Shown here one piece after another: positions 43,251-51,595 of a stretch of DNA of 64,000 nt. Below the pieces are notes generated by a model. It had not been told where the DNA came from and searched no databases. It saw only the letters and a program-made list of their open reading frames with translations. How positions within the stretch are numbered: the stretch's first letter is position 1; every line of letters starts with the position of its first letter. The stretch is from the NCBI RefSeq assembly GCF_025397915.1, contig NZ_JALIDZ010000002.1, positions 542,546-606,545 on the forward strand, in the 5' to 3' direction. This DNA is from Microbaculum marinisediminis (GTDB lineage: Bacteria > Pseudomonadota > Alphaproteobacteria > Rhizobiales > Tepidamorphaceae). The position numbers and the translations under genes are program-made.

Positions 43251-44585
43251 CTAGCCGTCCAGGCCTGCGCCGTCCTTATTGAGCAGCGCACGAATGTCGC
43301 GGCCCTCGATGGAATGAACCGAAAGCCCTTCGCGCACGGCCATTACCGCGGCATGGCCGATGGCATGCCCGTAGGAAAAGCACTGCGCGGTGACACGGGC
43401 GGAGGCGACCGCCTCGTGTTCGGCAGACAGGCAGCGCCCCGCCGTGAGCAACCCTTCGCCCGTTTCGGGAACGAAACACCCGAAGGGCACCTCGTAGACA
43501 TCCTCGAGCAGCCATTCGACCCGTGGCCTGGCCCCGCTGTGCAGTTCGATCGGCCAGGGCGACCGCGCGATCCCGTCGGCGAACTTGGCACCGGTGAGCA
43601 CATCCGTATTCATCAGCATGGACCGGCCCTTCACCTGGCGCGTCTGGCGAACGCCGACCTGCACCCCGGTGTCGTTGACCACCGCGGCCTCGCATCCCGC
43701 GAGTCGGTCGCGGAAGAACCGGGCATATTCGCGCGCCTGCCGCCGGCCCTCGATCTCGGCTTCCGAGAAATCCCGCCAGAACGTCGCGTTGAGCTCGCGC
43801 CCGTCGGCGCCGACGATCCGGGTGCAGTTGCACATCAACTCGCCCGGCCGCGTGGTGGTGAAGATCCAGATCTTGCGGCGGGGCAGCGTGTAGCCGTTGC
43901 CGTCGGCGTCGGCGATAATGTCGCTGACCTCGACCGGCATGATCGTGTCCGACCCGTAGGCGGCCGCGAACCGCGACACGTCGACGTTCAGCATACGGAA
44001 GATCATCGTCGGATTCTGCACGGCGCCGCCGTCGCCCATATAAGTCTGAAGGCCCGCCATGGCCGACAGGGCCCCGTCGCCGGTGGCGTCCACGCACAGC
44101 TTCGCGCGGATCTCGAGCCTGCCGGTGACCGTGGACAGGACCGCCCCTTCGACCCTCGACCCCTCGCACAGCGCGGCGAGGATTTCGGCATGGTAGATCA
44201 CCCGCACGTTGGCCTCTGCGAGCAGGGCATCGGCGGCCTCGCGCCAGACGAGAGGATCGTGCACGCGGGTCCAGGTCTTGCCGTACCGCACCGGAGGCGT
44301 CAGCCCCTCCCGCGCCTCCATCTCGGCGATGAAGTCGTCGACGAAGCCGTGAACGACCTTGCGCAGCTCCCTGCCCTCATCGTCGCTGGCTTCGTAGAGG
44401 CCGCAAACGGTGCCCGAAAGCCCCGCCACGGCCCCGCCGCCACAAAAACCATAGCGCTCGACCAGGATCACGGAGCAGCCCGCCCGCGCGGCCGTGATCG
44501 CCGCCGCAATCCCTGCGGCCCCGCCGCCCGCAACAAGAACGTCCGCGTCGAGCCGCTCGACAGGTCTCAGGTCAATTTCGGCCAT
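43251..44585 (-). CDS. FAD-dependent oxidoreductase (FAD_oxidored family)
   Basis: A 444-residue flavoprotein. The FAD motif DVLVAGGGAAGIAAAITAARAGCSVILVERYGFCGGGAVAGLSGTVCGLYE covers residues 14-65. The central part has LCVDATGDGALSAMAGL and the C terminus FVPETGEGLLTAGRCLSAEHEAVASARVTAQCFSYGHAIGHAA. The start at 44585 has an excellent AAGGAGGAG 5 nt upstream. The family oxidises diverse hydroxy acids and sugars; here it is co-transcribed with the dehydratase and divergent from a TRAP importer. Confidence 0.9.
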   Translation of the reverse strand: MAEIDLRPVERLDADVLVAGGGAAGIAAAITAARAGCSVILVERYGFCGGGAVAGLSGTVCGLYEASDDEGRELRKVVHGFVDDFIAEMEAREGLTPPVRYGKTWTRVHDPLVWREAADALLAEANVRVIYHAEILAALCEGSRVEGAVLSTVTGRLEIRAKLCVDATGDGALSAMAGLQTYMGDGGAVQNPTMIFRMLNVDVSRFAAAYGSDTIMPVEVSDIIADADGNGYTLPRRKIWIFTTTRPGELMCNCTRIVGADGRELNATFWRDFSEAEIEGRRQAREYARFFRDRLAGCEAAVVNDTGVQVGVRQTRQVKGRSMLMNTDVLTGAKFADGIARSPWPIELHSGARPRVEWLLEDVYEVPFGCFVPETGEGLLTAGRCLSAEHEAVASARVTAQCFSYGHAIGHAAVMAVREGLSVHSIEGRDIRALLNKDGAGLDG

Positions 44586-44632
44586 CGGCTCCTCCTCCTT
44601 AACGGCACCACAGTCACGCTCAATCTGATTCC

Positions 44633-44733
44633 GCATCTAATATGTTAGATGCACAGCCATCAATGCAAACTTTTTCAGTCGTTTATATACCTTTCACGAT
44701 CTTTGTTGACTACTAATATCTTAGTGATATCCT
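44633..44733. promoter_or_regulatory. Divergent promoter region with two GntR-type operators
   Basis: GCATCTAATATGTTAGATGC (44633-44652) has perfect 8-bp arms with a 4-bp spacer. ACTAATATCTTAGT (44712-44725) shares the core CTAATATSTTAG. The second site lies in the spacer of a plausible promoter, TTGACT (44706) with TATCCT 16 nt later, for the TRAP operon. The first is before the FAD oxidoreductase gene. Confidence 0.7.
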
Positions 44734-44837
44734 AACCCTCCCCGGTTCCCGCGGCGGCCTGCCACGGCCGAAACGCGGAGCGGGGACAGTCTTCCGGCCC
44801 GTGCGTGGCCCGGTAATTTCTATTTTGGGAGGACGGA

Positions 44838-45887
44838 ATGAACCGTAGAAAACTGCTGGGCGCAGCCCTGGCGACCCCGGCACTGACGTTTACCGCCGGC
44901 ACGGCACGAGCCCAAGACGAACTGAATTTCCGCATGGCGACGAGCTGGAGCGGTGGTTTCACCATGGAGCTCATGGCCGACGCCTATGCCAAGACGGTCG
45001 CGCGGCTGAGCGATGGCCGCATCACCATCGAGACCTATCCCGGCGGAACCCTGGGCTCGGCCCTGGAAGTGTCCGATCTGGTGCGCAACGGCGTCGCGGA
45101 CATGGGTCATACCTGGATGGGGTACGATTGGGGCGAGGACCGAACGACGATCCTGTTCGGCGGCTTCGCCGGCTCGTTCGACAGCGAGCGGATGCTGCAC
45201 TGGCTGTATGGCGCGGACGGGGCCGAGCTCTGGCGGGAGTTTCGGCGCGATCGCTTCGATCTCGTCTCGATGCCGCTGGGGATACGGACCCCGGAAGTGT
45301 TCCTGCATTCGAACAAGCCCGTGCGCACCCTCGCGGATTTCCAGGGGCTCAAGCTGCGCACCGTCGGCGCTTGGCTCGAGATCTCGGCCGAACTCGGCGC
45401 CGCCCCGGTCACCGCGCCCATGGGCGAGGTCTATACCATGCTCGAGCGCGGTGTGGTGGACGCGGTGGAATCCGGCAGCCTCGGCGAAAACGTGTCGACC
45501 GGCTTTCACCAGGTGGCAAAATACGTGATCCTGCCGGGCGCGCATCAGCCCGTGGCCCCGTTCGAACTGATGATTGCGCCGCGCGTGTGGGACGGTCTTT
45601 CCGAAGCCGACCGCGCCCTGCTGCAGGATGCGGCCCGGCTGGTCACCATGGATAGCTGGATCGCCTTCGGACAAGCCGACGCCAAGGCCAAGACCTTCTT
45701 CGAGGACCAGGGCAACGAGGTGATCGACCTTGATCCCGAGGTTCAGAAGGCCGTGTTCGACGCAGGCGTCGCCTATGCCGACAAGATCGCGGCGGACAAC
45801 GAATGGTTTGCCCGTGTCTGGGAAAGCCAGAAGGCGTTCGACGCGCTCTGGCAAGGTTCCGAGCGTTACCGCAGGGTCGTCCGCTGA
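44838..45887 (+). CDS. TRAP transporter substrate-binding protein (DctP family), second system
   Basis: A 349-residue periplasmic receptor with a short signal containing a twin-arginine-like start (MNRRKLLGAALATPALTFTAGTARA), so it may be exported folded. GGGAGGACGG precedes the ATG. Mature motifs are MELMADAYAKTVARLSDGRITIETYPGGTLGSALEVSDLVRNGVADM and LKLRTVGAWLEISAELGAAPVTAPMGEVYTMLERGVVDAVESGS. First in the TRAP operon divergent from the FAD oxidoreductase and dehydratase genes. Ligand probably a carboxylate. Confidence 0.93.
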   Translation: MNRRKLLGAALATPALTFTAGTARAQDELNFRMATSWSGGFTMELMADAYAKTVARLSDGRITIETYPGGTLGSALEVSDLVRNGVADMGHTWMGYDWGEDRTTILFGGFAGSFDSERMLHWLYGADGAELWREFRRDRFDLVSMPLGIRTPEVFLHSNKPVRTLADFQGLKLRTVGAWLEISAELGAAPVTAPMGEVYTMLERGVVDAVESGSLGENVSTGFHQVAKYVILPGAHQPVAPFELMIAPRVWDGLSEADRALLQDAARLVTMDSWIAFGQADAKAKTFFEDQGNEVIDLDPEVQKAVFDAGVAYADKIAADNEWFARVWESQKAFDALWQGSERYRRVVR

Positions 45888-45898
45888 ACCCGCGCCGC

Positions 45899-45934
45899 AA
45901 TAAGGGCCGGCCCGCACGGGCCGGCCACCTTATT
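45899..45934 (+). promoter_or_regulatory. Intercistronic hairpin after the TRAP receptor gene
   Basis: GGCCGGCCCG and CGGGCCGGCC (10-bp perfect arms, 2-nt loop) are flanked by AATAAG and CTTATT, which pair as well with a 2-nt bulge. It lies in the 67-bp gap between receptor and small permease genes, like the one in the first TRAP operon. Confidence 0.6.
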
Positions 45935-45954
45935 CCAATCGCCGAGGTCCTAAC

Positions 45955-46494
45955 ATGTCCCCTCCTCACCAGCGGCCGGGCTGGCTGAGCAGTCTCGCGG
46001 CGCGGCTCGACGCGTTGACACTCTGGGTCGGTGTCGGCGCCGCTCTGCTCTTTGCCCCGCTCGTCCTCGTCACCGTCTGGGAAGTAATCGCCCGAAAAAT
46101 TCTGGGCAGCCCCACCTCCTGGAGTTTCGAGCTCGGATACATGCTGACCGGCGCCTATTTCCTGCTCGGCGGCGCCGTGACACTGCTGCGCAACGAACAC
46201 GTGCGCATCGACCTTGTCTACGGCGCCTTCGGCCCTCGGGGGCGGGCGGCAATCGATCTCGCCTTCCTGCTCGTCCTCTTTCTGCCCTTCTGCGCCCTCA
46301 TGAGCCACGCGCTGTGGGATTACGCGGCAGACGCCTTCGCCTCCGGGCGGACCACGGGGAAAAGCGCTTGGAACCCACCTGCCTGGCCGTTCCGCGCCGT
46401 GATGTTCGCCGGGTTCGCGCTGCTGACGCTGCAGGTCACCGCGAAAATCCTGCACGCCCTCTCCGTGCTCACAGGAAGCGAGGAACGGTCATGA
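45955..46494 (+). CDS. TRAP transporter small permease (DctQ family)
   Basis: A 179-residue protein with four hydrophobic segments. The DctQ signature is VWEVIARKILGSPTSWSFELGYMLTGAYFLLGGAVTLLRNEHVRIDLVY near residues 41-89. Its stop overlaps the large permease start (ATGA), so the two are translationally coupled. Confidence 0.93.
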   Translation: MSPPHQRPGWLSSLAARLDALTLWVGVGAALLFAPLVLVTVWEVIARKILGSPTSWSFELGYMLTGAYFLLGGAVTLLRNEHVRIDLVYGAFGPRGRAAIDLAFLLVLFLPFCALMSHALWDYAADAFASGRTTGKSAWNPPAWPFRAVMFAGFALLTLQVTAKILHALSVLTGSEERS

Positions 46495-47822
46495 TGGACC
46501 TGCTGCCCATCCTCATGTTCGTCTGCCTGTTCCTGCTGATCTTTTCCGGCGTTCAGGTGGCTTTCGCCCTGATGGTCTCGGGGTTCGTGGTCGGACTGAT
46601 CCAGTTCGACTTCAATCTCCGCCCGATCCTGTTTCAGTTCACCCAGAAGATCGACGAAACGGCGTCGAATTTCGTGCTGGCGGCGGTGCCTCTGTTCGTG
46701 TTCATGGGCGCGATCCTTGAACGCTCCGGCATTGCGGAGCGGCTGTTTCACGCGGTCCAGCTCTGGACCGGACGCCTCCCCGGCGGCCTGGCCGTCGGCA
46801 CCATCGTGATGTGCATCGTCTTCGCCGCCTCGACAGGCGTCGTCGGCGCGACCGAAGCGGTGATCGGCCTGCTCGCGATCCCCCCGATGCTGCGCCAGGG
46901 CTATGACAAGAGCCTGATCAGCGGCACGATCTGCGCCGGCGGCTCGCTGGGCACGATCATCCCGCCCTCCGTGGTGGTGGTCATTCTCGGCCCGATCGCG
47001 GACGTATCCATCGGCGACCTGATGGTGGGCATGATCGTTCCCGGCGTGATCCTCGCCGCGCTCTACCTGACCTATGTCGTTGGCGTCGCCATCGTTCAGC
47101 CCCACAAGGCGCCGCGCCCCGACGTCTCCGAGATCGACGCGATTCCGCTATCACGGAAGCTGCGGATCACGACGACGGCGCTGGTCCCGCCGCTTCTGAT
47201 GATCACGGCCGTGCTCGGGACCATCATCGCCGGGATTGCGGCGCCGACCGAAGCGGCGGCGATCGGGGCCATGGCGGCCCTGGTGCTGGCGGCGAGCTAC
47301 GGGGCGCTTGATTGGACGATGCTCCGTGCCGCCGGCTGGCGCACGCTGATCGTGACCGCAATGATCATGTTCGTCCTGCTGGGCGGCGCGATGTTCACCG
47401 TCGCGTTCGGCTCGGTGGGCGGGATCACGCAGCTGCGCGGCGTGCTCGGCGATCTCGACGTCTCGCCCGCGATGATGCTCGCGATCTTCCTTGCGATCGT
47501 CTTCGTGGCAGGCTTCTTCCTCGAGTGGATCTCGATCATCCTGATCTTCGTGCCGATCTTCATGCCGTTTGTCCGCGATGCCGGGTTCGATCCGGTCTGG
47601 TTCTGCATGCTGATCCTGCTGATCGTTCAGACCAGCTATCTCACGCCGCCGCTGGCGCCAGCGATCTTCTACCTCAAGGGCATCGCCCCACCGGAACTGC
47701 GTCTTCCGGACATGTATCGTGGCGTGGTGCCGTTTCTGGCGATGCAGGCAATCTGCCTGCTGATCCTCGTCGCCTTCCCCGGGCTTGCAACGTGGCTGCC
47801 GCGGGTCCTGCTGGGGTTCTAG
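46491..47822 (+). CDS. TRAP transporter large permease (DctM family)
   Basis: A 443-residue membrane protein with about twelve hydrophobic segments and DctM landmarks VPLFVFMGAILERSGIAERLFHAVQLWTGRLPGGLAVG, ICAGGSLGTIIPPSVVVVILGPIADVSIG and QTSYLTPPLAPAIFYLKGI. The ATG at 46491 within ATGA fixes the start; longer frames overlap the small permease gene. Closest to the mannitol/chloroaromatic (DctM-like) large-permease subgroup with the GxxT-E pattern AAPTEAAAIGAMAALVL. Confidence 0.94.
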   Translation: MMDLLPILMFVCLFLLIFSGVQVAFALMVSGFVVGLIQFDFNLRPILFQFTQKIDETASNFVLAAVPLFVFMGAILERSGIAERLFHAVQLWTGRLPGGLAVGTIVMCIVFAASTGVVGATEAVIGLLAIPPMLRQGYDKSLISGTICAGGSLGTIIPPSVVVVILGPIADVSIGDLMVGMIVPGVILAALYLTYVVGVAIVQPHKAPRPDVSEIDAIPLSRKLRITTTALVPPLLMITAVLGTIIAGIAAPTEAAAIGAMAALVLAASYGALDWTMLRAAGWRTLIVTAMIMFVLLGGAMFTVAFGSVGGITQLRGVLGDLDVSPAMMLAIFLAIVFVAGFFLEWISIILIFVPIFMPFVRDAGFDPVWFCMLILLIVQTSYLTPPLAPAIFYLKGIAPPELRLPDMYRGVVPFLAMQAICLLILVAFPGLATWLPRVLLGF

Positions 47823-47950
47823 GTCCAGCGAGGCACAGACGGCCACCCATCGCGATAAGAGGCGGATCGGCCGGCGTCTGCGGATCCGTTCCTTTCCGGC
47901 TCAGCAGACCGAGCTCGCGATCGGCTACGCCGCAAGCACGCCCTCGAAAC

Positions 47951-48322
47951 TCAGCGTGGGAGTGGCTTGTAGGCGATTGCTTCGATTTCAACGAGGATGT
48001 CGATCATCAGTCGTGACTCCGCGGTTGATCGCGCTGGCGGGTCCTTAGGAAAGAAGGGCTCATAGGCCGCGTTGAACTCCGCGAAATCTTCCGCGTGCTT
48101 CAGCCAAACGGTCGTTTTGACGACGTCCGACAACTCGCAGCCCGCAAGCGAGAGGACGGTCGCTATATTCTCCAGAACTTGCTTCGTCTGGGCGCCCACC
48201 CCACCTTCGACGATCTTGCCGTCGGCCCCGGCCGGCACCTGTCCCGAGACAAAGACGAAATCGCCTGCGCGCACCGCCGGCGAAAGCGGGACGTGCGAGG
48301 TGCCAAAATGCTCTCTGGTCAT
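47951..48322 (-). CDS. RidA family protein (YjgF/YER057c/UK114)
   Basis: A 123-residue Rid protein of usual length. Motifs are AGDFVFVSGQVP, QTKQVLENIATVLSLAGCELSDVVKTTVWLK and RSTAESRLMIDILVEIEAIAY. The usual C-terminal Arg of active RidA (R105 region, PPARST) is present. Such proteins hydrolyse reactive enamine/imine intermediates made by PLP enzymes. It is last in the operon, directly after a PLP enzyme gene, so it probably clears that enzyme's imine product. Start at 48322 follows AAGGAAG. Confidence 0.92.
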   Translation of the reverse strand: MTREHFGTSHVPLSPAVRAGDFVFVSGQVPAGADGKIVEGGVGAQTKQVLENIATVLSLAGCELSDVVKTTVWLKHAEDFAEFNAAYEPFFPKDPPARSTAESRLMIDILVEIEAIAYKPLPR

Positions 48323-48333
48323 CGTTCTTCCTT

Positions 48334-49452
48334 TCAATTCGACCTGCCACGCGCGTCGACCGGCAATGTGCCGAGGAGCTTGCCCCCGCGCACCACGAGC
48401 ATGCGGTCGAATAGATTGGAAACGACGCAGGTATGGTTAGGCAGTATGCGCACGCGGTCGCCGACCTCGGGCCTGGTCTCGCATTTCGACACGTCAATCA
48501 GGCCGTGCTCCTCGTTGAGCTGATAAATGACGGCATCGGGAAGCCCAATCAACATTCCGTACCCCTGTAGACCGAGCAGGTCCGAAGTAAGCGCCTTCGA
48601 GCCAGCATCGATGATGGCGCGATCCGGCGTCGGCCGGCTGACCACGGTGGCGAGCACTGTCATCGCGCACTGATCGAGGCTGGCCGTGCCACGCGAAATC
48701 AGGGAGCGATCGTTGTAGATATAGGTGCCGGCGCGATATTCGGTGACGGGCTCCAGCCCCTCGTCGCTCCACATGTCGGGGCTGCCACCCGTAGATATGA
48801 CGGCCGGCTCGAAACTCGCGGCGCGCAGCGCGGCAATGGTGGCCTCGAGCGCCTGAGCGGATTTCCGCCGCGTACCGGCTGCCGGGTAGGTCATCAGCCC
48901 GCCGAAGGTGAGGCCTTCCGCGGCCGCGACATAGCGGGCCAGATCGACTATGGCGTCCGGCTCGGAAAGTCCGCACCGTCCGCCGCCGGTGTCGCACTCA
49001 ATCAGGATGCGTATCCGCGCGCCTGCCGCGCGCGCGCTGCCGGCAAGCGCGTCTACCACCGCGACGCTGTCGGACACGCTGGCAAGATCGCAGCGGGCGG
49101 CGAGCGCGCCGAGACGGGCCAGCTTGGCTGCCCCGAGCGTGTTGCTCGTCAACAGGATGTCACTTATCCCGGCACCGACCATCACTTCGCCTTCGCCGAC
49201 CGTCTGCACCGTGATGCCGGCTGCGCCCAGTTCGATCTGGCGCAGGGCCCAAGCGATGCTGCGATGCGTCTTAATGTGCGGCCGGTTGGCGATCCCTGCC
49301 TCGTCGCAACGCCGTTGCCAGCGGGTGAGATTGGCATCGGCAATGTCCGCGTCGATCAACACGACGGGGGTTTCCACCGAATCCAACGTGCGATCAATCG
49401 GCCGAAGCAGGCTCCGCACAGCTTCCGGCAAGTCAGACTCGGAGGGCTTCAA
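48334..49452 (-). CDS. D-threonine aldolase/D-serine dehydratase-like PLP enzyme
   Basis: A 372-residue fold-type III (alanine racemase-like) PLP enzyme. The PLP lysine is Lys61 in NRPHIKTHRS. The metal-binding C-terminal pair is His in EEHGLIDVS and His-x-Cys in LPNHTCVVSNLFDRM, as in D-threonine aldolase and D-serine dehydratase. RPHIKTHRS and GSKALTSD are family marks. It likely cleaves or dehydrates a D-beta-hydroxy amino acid intermediate. Overlaps the VOC-like gene by 4 nt; RidA follows 11 nt later. Confidence 0.9.
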   Translation of the reverse strand: MKPSESDLPEAVRSLLRPIDRTLDSVETPVVLIDADIADANLTRWQRRCDEAGIANRPHIKTHRSIAWALRQIELGAAGITVQTVGEGEVMVGAGISDILLTSNTLGAAKLARLGALAARCDLASVSDSVAVVDALAGSARAAGARIRILIECDTGGGRCGLSEPDAIVDLARYVAAAEGLTFGGLMTYPAAGTRRKSAQALEATIAALRAASFEPAVISTGGSPDMWSDEGLEPVTEYRAGTYIYNDRSLISRGTASLDQCAMTVLATVVSRPTPDRAIIDAGSKALTSDLLGLQGYGMLIGLPDAVIYQLNEEHGLIDVSKCETRPEVGDRVRILPNHTCVVSNLFDRMLVVRGGKLLGTLPVDARGRSN

Positions 49453-49802
49453 TTGTCGAACCAGCCTTCCTTCAGGTAGCGCATATATTCAAACACCATG
49501 CCATGCTTGCGCACGAATGCCACTTCCAGAAAATCGCCGACGACGAAGGGCGGTATCAGCACCTCGACGCCTTCGGCCGCAAGATGCGGTGCGATATCCT
49601 TGACCCGGTAGGCCACATGCGGGTTGTCGCGCACCGCGGCCGGCACAGTGCTGTCCTCGCGGTAGCGCAGAAACTCGATGTGTTCGGGATGATTGCGCGG
49701 GTTGGTGACCCAGATCTTGCTGGCCTCGACCCAGTCTTCCTGCGACTGCGGTTCAGTCGTCGTTATGCCAACGTGGTCGAAGACGTACTCCAGATCGGAC
49801 AT
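49449..49802 (-). CDS. VOC-like small protein
   Basis: A 117-residue protein resembling the vicinal-oxygen-chelate/glyoxalase fold: FDHVGITTTEPQSQ at the start, IEFLRYREDSTVP and HVAYRVKDIAPHLAAEGVEVLIPPF in the middle, and FVRKHGMVFEYMRY at the end, giving a His and a Glu in the usual places for metal ligands. Probably a metal-dependent isomerase, epimerase or lyase acting on a pathway intermediate. TGATG and ATGA overlaps join it to both neighbours. Confidence 0.75.
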   Translation of the reverse strand: MSDLEYVFDHVGITTTEPQSQEDWVEASKIWVTNPRNHPEHIEFLRYREDSTVPAAVRDNPHVAYRVKDIAPHLAAEGVEVLIPPFVVGDFLEVAFVRKHGMVFEYMRYLKEGWFDN

Positions 49803-50803
49803 CAGCCTATCCTCACGATTTCGCCGGTACGCGCCGACTCTTCCGCCGCCAGAGTGGCTTCAAGCGCAGCCGTTGCATTCTCCGGGGTGCCGATCGTCAC
49901 CGGCTTTCCACCCAGCGCGCACGAGGCGAAATAGCCGAATTCCTCGCGCAGTGCGCCGCCACGAACACCGTTGAACATCGGCCAATAGGTGGTGTCGGGC
50001 GAATGCAGCCTCGTGCCGTCGACAATGCCGATATTCGGGAAGGTGTCCTGAACGTGGATGATCCCTTCTGTACCAATGATCGACATGCGCTCATCGATGT
50101 CGAACGGGGTTTTTTCCGGCATGCACCAGACGGTTTCGAGCGTGGCGCTGGCGCCGCCCGCGAAACGGTACATGGTCTGGCCGATGTCGGGGAATTTCAG
50201 CCCTCGCACGTCGACCGTCTGCGCATAGGTCGACACAACGCGATCCCCGGTGAACCACAGCATAATGTCTGTGTCATGGATGGCGTCGCCGACGATCGGG
50301 CCGATCTTCTCGAGGATCGTCGGGGTCCATGCGGCCGGAATGTTGCGGCGTGAGCTTAATGCGACGATCCTGCCGATGCGGCCTTCATCGATCGCCTGCT
50401 TCGCCATGCGATAGCGTGGATTGAAGCGCACGATGTGGCCGATGAACAGGATGCCCTTTGACCCTTTCGACGCCTCGGTGATGGCGCGGGCGTCTTCGAC
50501 GGTCGAGGCTATGGGCTTCTCGAGGAAGACATGCTTGCCGGCCTGCAGCGCGGCGATGGCCGGTTCGCGATGCTGGTCCCACATCGTGCAGATCGAGACG
50601 GCATCGATCTCCGGATCGGCCAGCATGTCGTTGTAATCGCGGAACAGCTTCTTCACCCCGAACTTCTCGCCCATGGCAGCGAGCCGCTCGGGCGTGCGCG
50701 TGCACAGGGCAGCAAGCTCGATCTCCGGAATGCCGGCAATGGTTTCGGCATGAATTTCGCCGAACCATCCAAGCCCGATGATTCCCATGCGCAAGCGGTT
50801 CAT
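49802..50803 (-). CDS. Gfo/Idh/MocA family dehydrogenase (copy 1)
   Basis: A 333-residue NAD(P)-dependent sugar or polyol dehydrogenase. N-terminal MGIIGLGWFGEIHAETIAGIPEIELAALCTRTPE is the Rossmann motif. The conserved EKP of FLEKPIASTVEDA is at about residue 95. Catalytic region GPIVGDAIHDTDIMLWFTGD includes the Asp and His of the family. Start 12 nt after the SDR stop. Confidence 0.92.
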   Translation of the reverse strand: MNRLRMGIIGLGWFGEIHAETIAGIPEIELAALCTRTPERLAAMGEKFGVKKLFRDYNDMLADPEIDAVSICTMWDQHREPAIAALQAGKHVFLEKPIASTVEDARAITEASKGSKGILFIGHIVRFNPRYRMAKQAIDEGRIGRIVALSSRRNIPAAWTPTILEKIGPIVGDAIHDTDIMLWFTGDRVVSTYAQTVDVRGLKFPDIGQTMYRFAGGASATLETVWCMPEKTPFDIDERMSIIGTEGIIHVQDTFPNIGIVDGTRLHSPDTTYWPMFNGVRGGALREEFGYFASCALGGKPVTIGTPENATAALEATLAAEESARTGEIVRIG

Positions 50804-50815
50804 GGGGTTCTCCCT

Positions 50816-51595
50816 TCAGAAATCTTCCAGCGTCAGTTCGCGCGCCATGACGATGTTGCCGGCCGTCAGCCCGCAATCGACAGGGATAGCAGCACCGGTG
50901 ATCGCGCTGGCGTCGCTGGAAGCAAGGAAAGCGATGACGCGCGCGACCTCCTCCGGCTCGACGATGCGGCCCAACGGATACCAGCGCTCCAGGGTCTTGA
51001 GGACGCCGGGATCCTTATTCTGCCGATCGACCCAGATCGGCGTGCGGACAGTTCCCGGCATGACGCAATTGGCGCGAATACCATAGCGGCCATATTCCAT
51101 CGCCACCGCCTTGGTCAGCGCGATCATACCAGCCTTGGCAGCGCTGTAGGCGGGATCGCCCAGCGCCATCAGCCCGTTGATCGAGCCGACATTGACGATC
51201 GCGCCGGCGCGGCGGGCCGCCATCTGCGGCAGCACGGCGTGGGTGCAGGCATGGGCCCCATTAAGATTGGAGGCGACATCGTCGCTCCAGTCGTTTGGGC
51301 TGGTGACTGCCAGCGTCGGAGCACGCGACAGACCGGCATTGTTGATAAGCACGTGGACGTCGCCGAAGCCCTCGAAGGCAGCCGCCACTGCATCGGCCGT
51401 GCCGATGTCCACGACCGCGCCGGTTGCCTCCATTCCCTCGCTTCTCAGCGTGTCGGCGAACTCCATCACCGCCGCGCTGCGATCGAGAGCGGCGATGCGC
51501 GCGCCTGCGGAGCCGAAGAACCGGCACAGCCATTGGCCGATCCCGCCCGCCGCGCCGGTAATCGCGACCGTCTGGCCATGGTATTGGTTCGTCAT
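50816..51595 (-). CDS. SDR family oxidoreductase
   Basis: A 259-residue classical SDR with TGAAGGIGQWLCRFFGSAG near residue 13, INNAGLS near 86 and catalytic YSAAKAGMIALTKAVAMEYG near 152. The ATG at 51595 overlaps the stop of the upstream gene as ATGA. Substrate unknown; the operon suggests a polyol or hydroxy acid. Confidence 0.9.
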   Translation of the reverse strand: MTNQYHGQTVAITGAAGGIGQWLCRFFGSAGARIAALDRSAAVMEFADTLRSEGMEATGAVVDIGTADAVAAAFEGFGDVHVLINNAGLSRAPTLAVTSPNDWSDDVASNLNGAHACTHAVLPQMAARRAGAIVNVGSINGLMALGDPAYSAAKAGMIALTKAVAMEYGRYGIRANCVMPGTVRTPIWVDRQNKDPGVLKTLERWYPLGRIVEPEEVARVIAFLASSDASAITGAAIPVDCGLTAGNIVMARELTLEDF

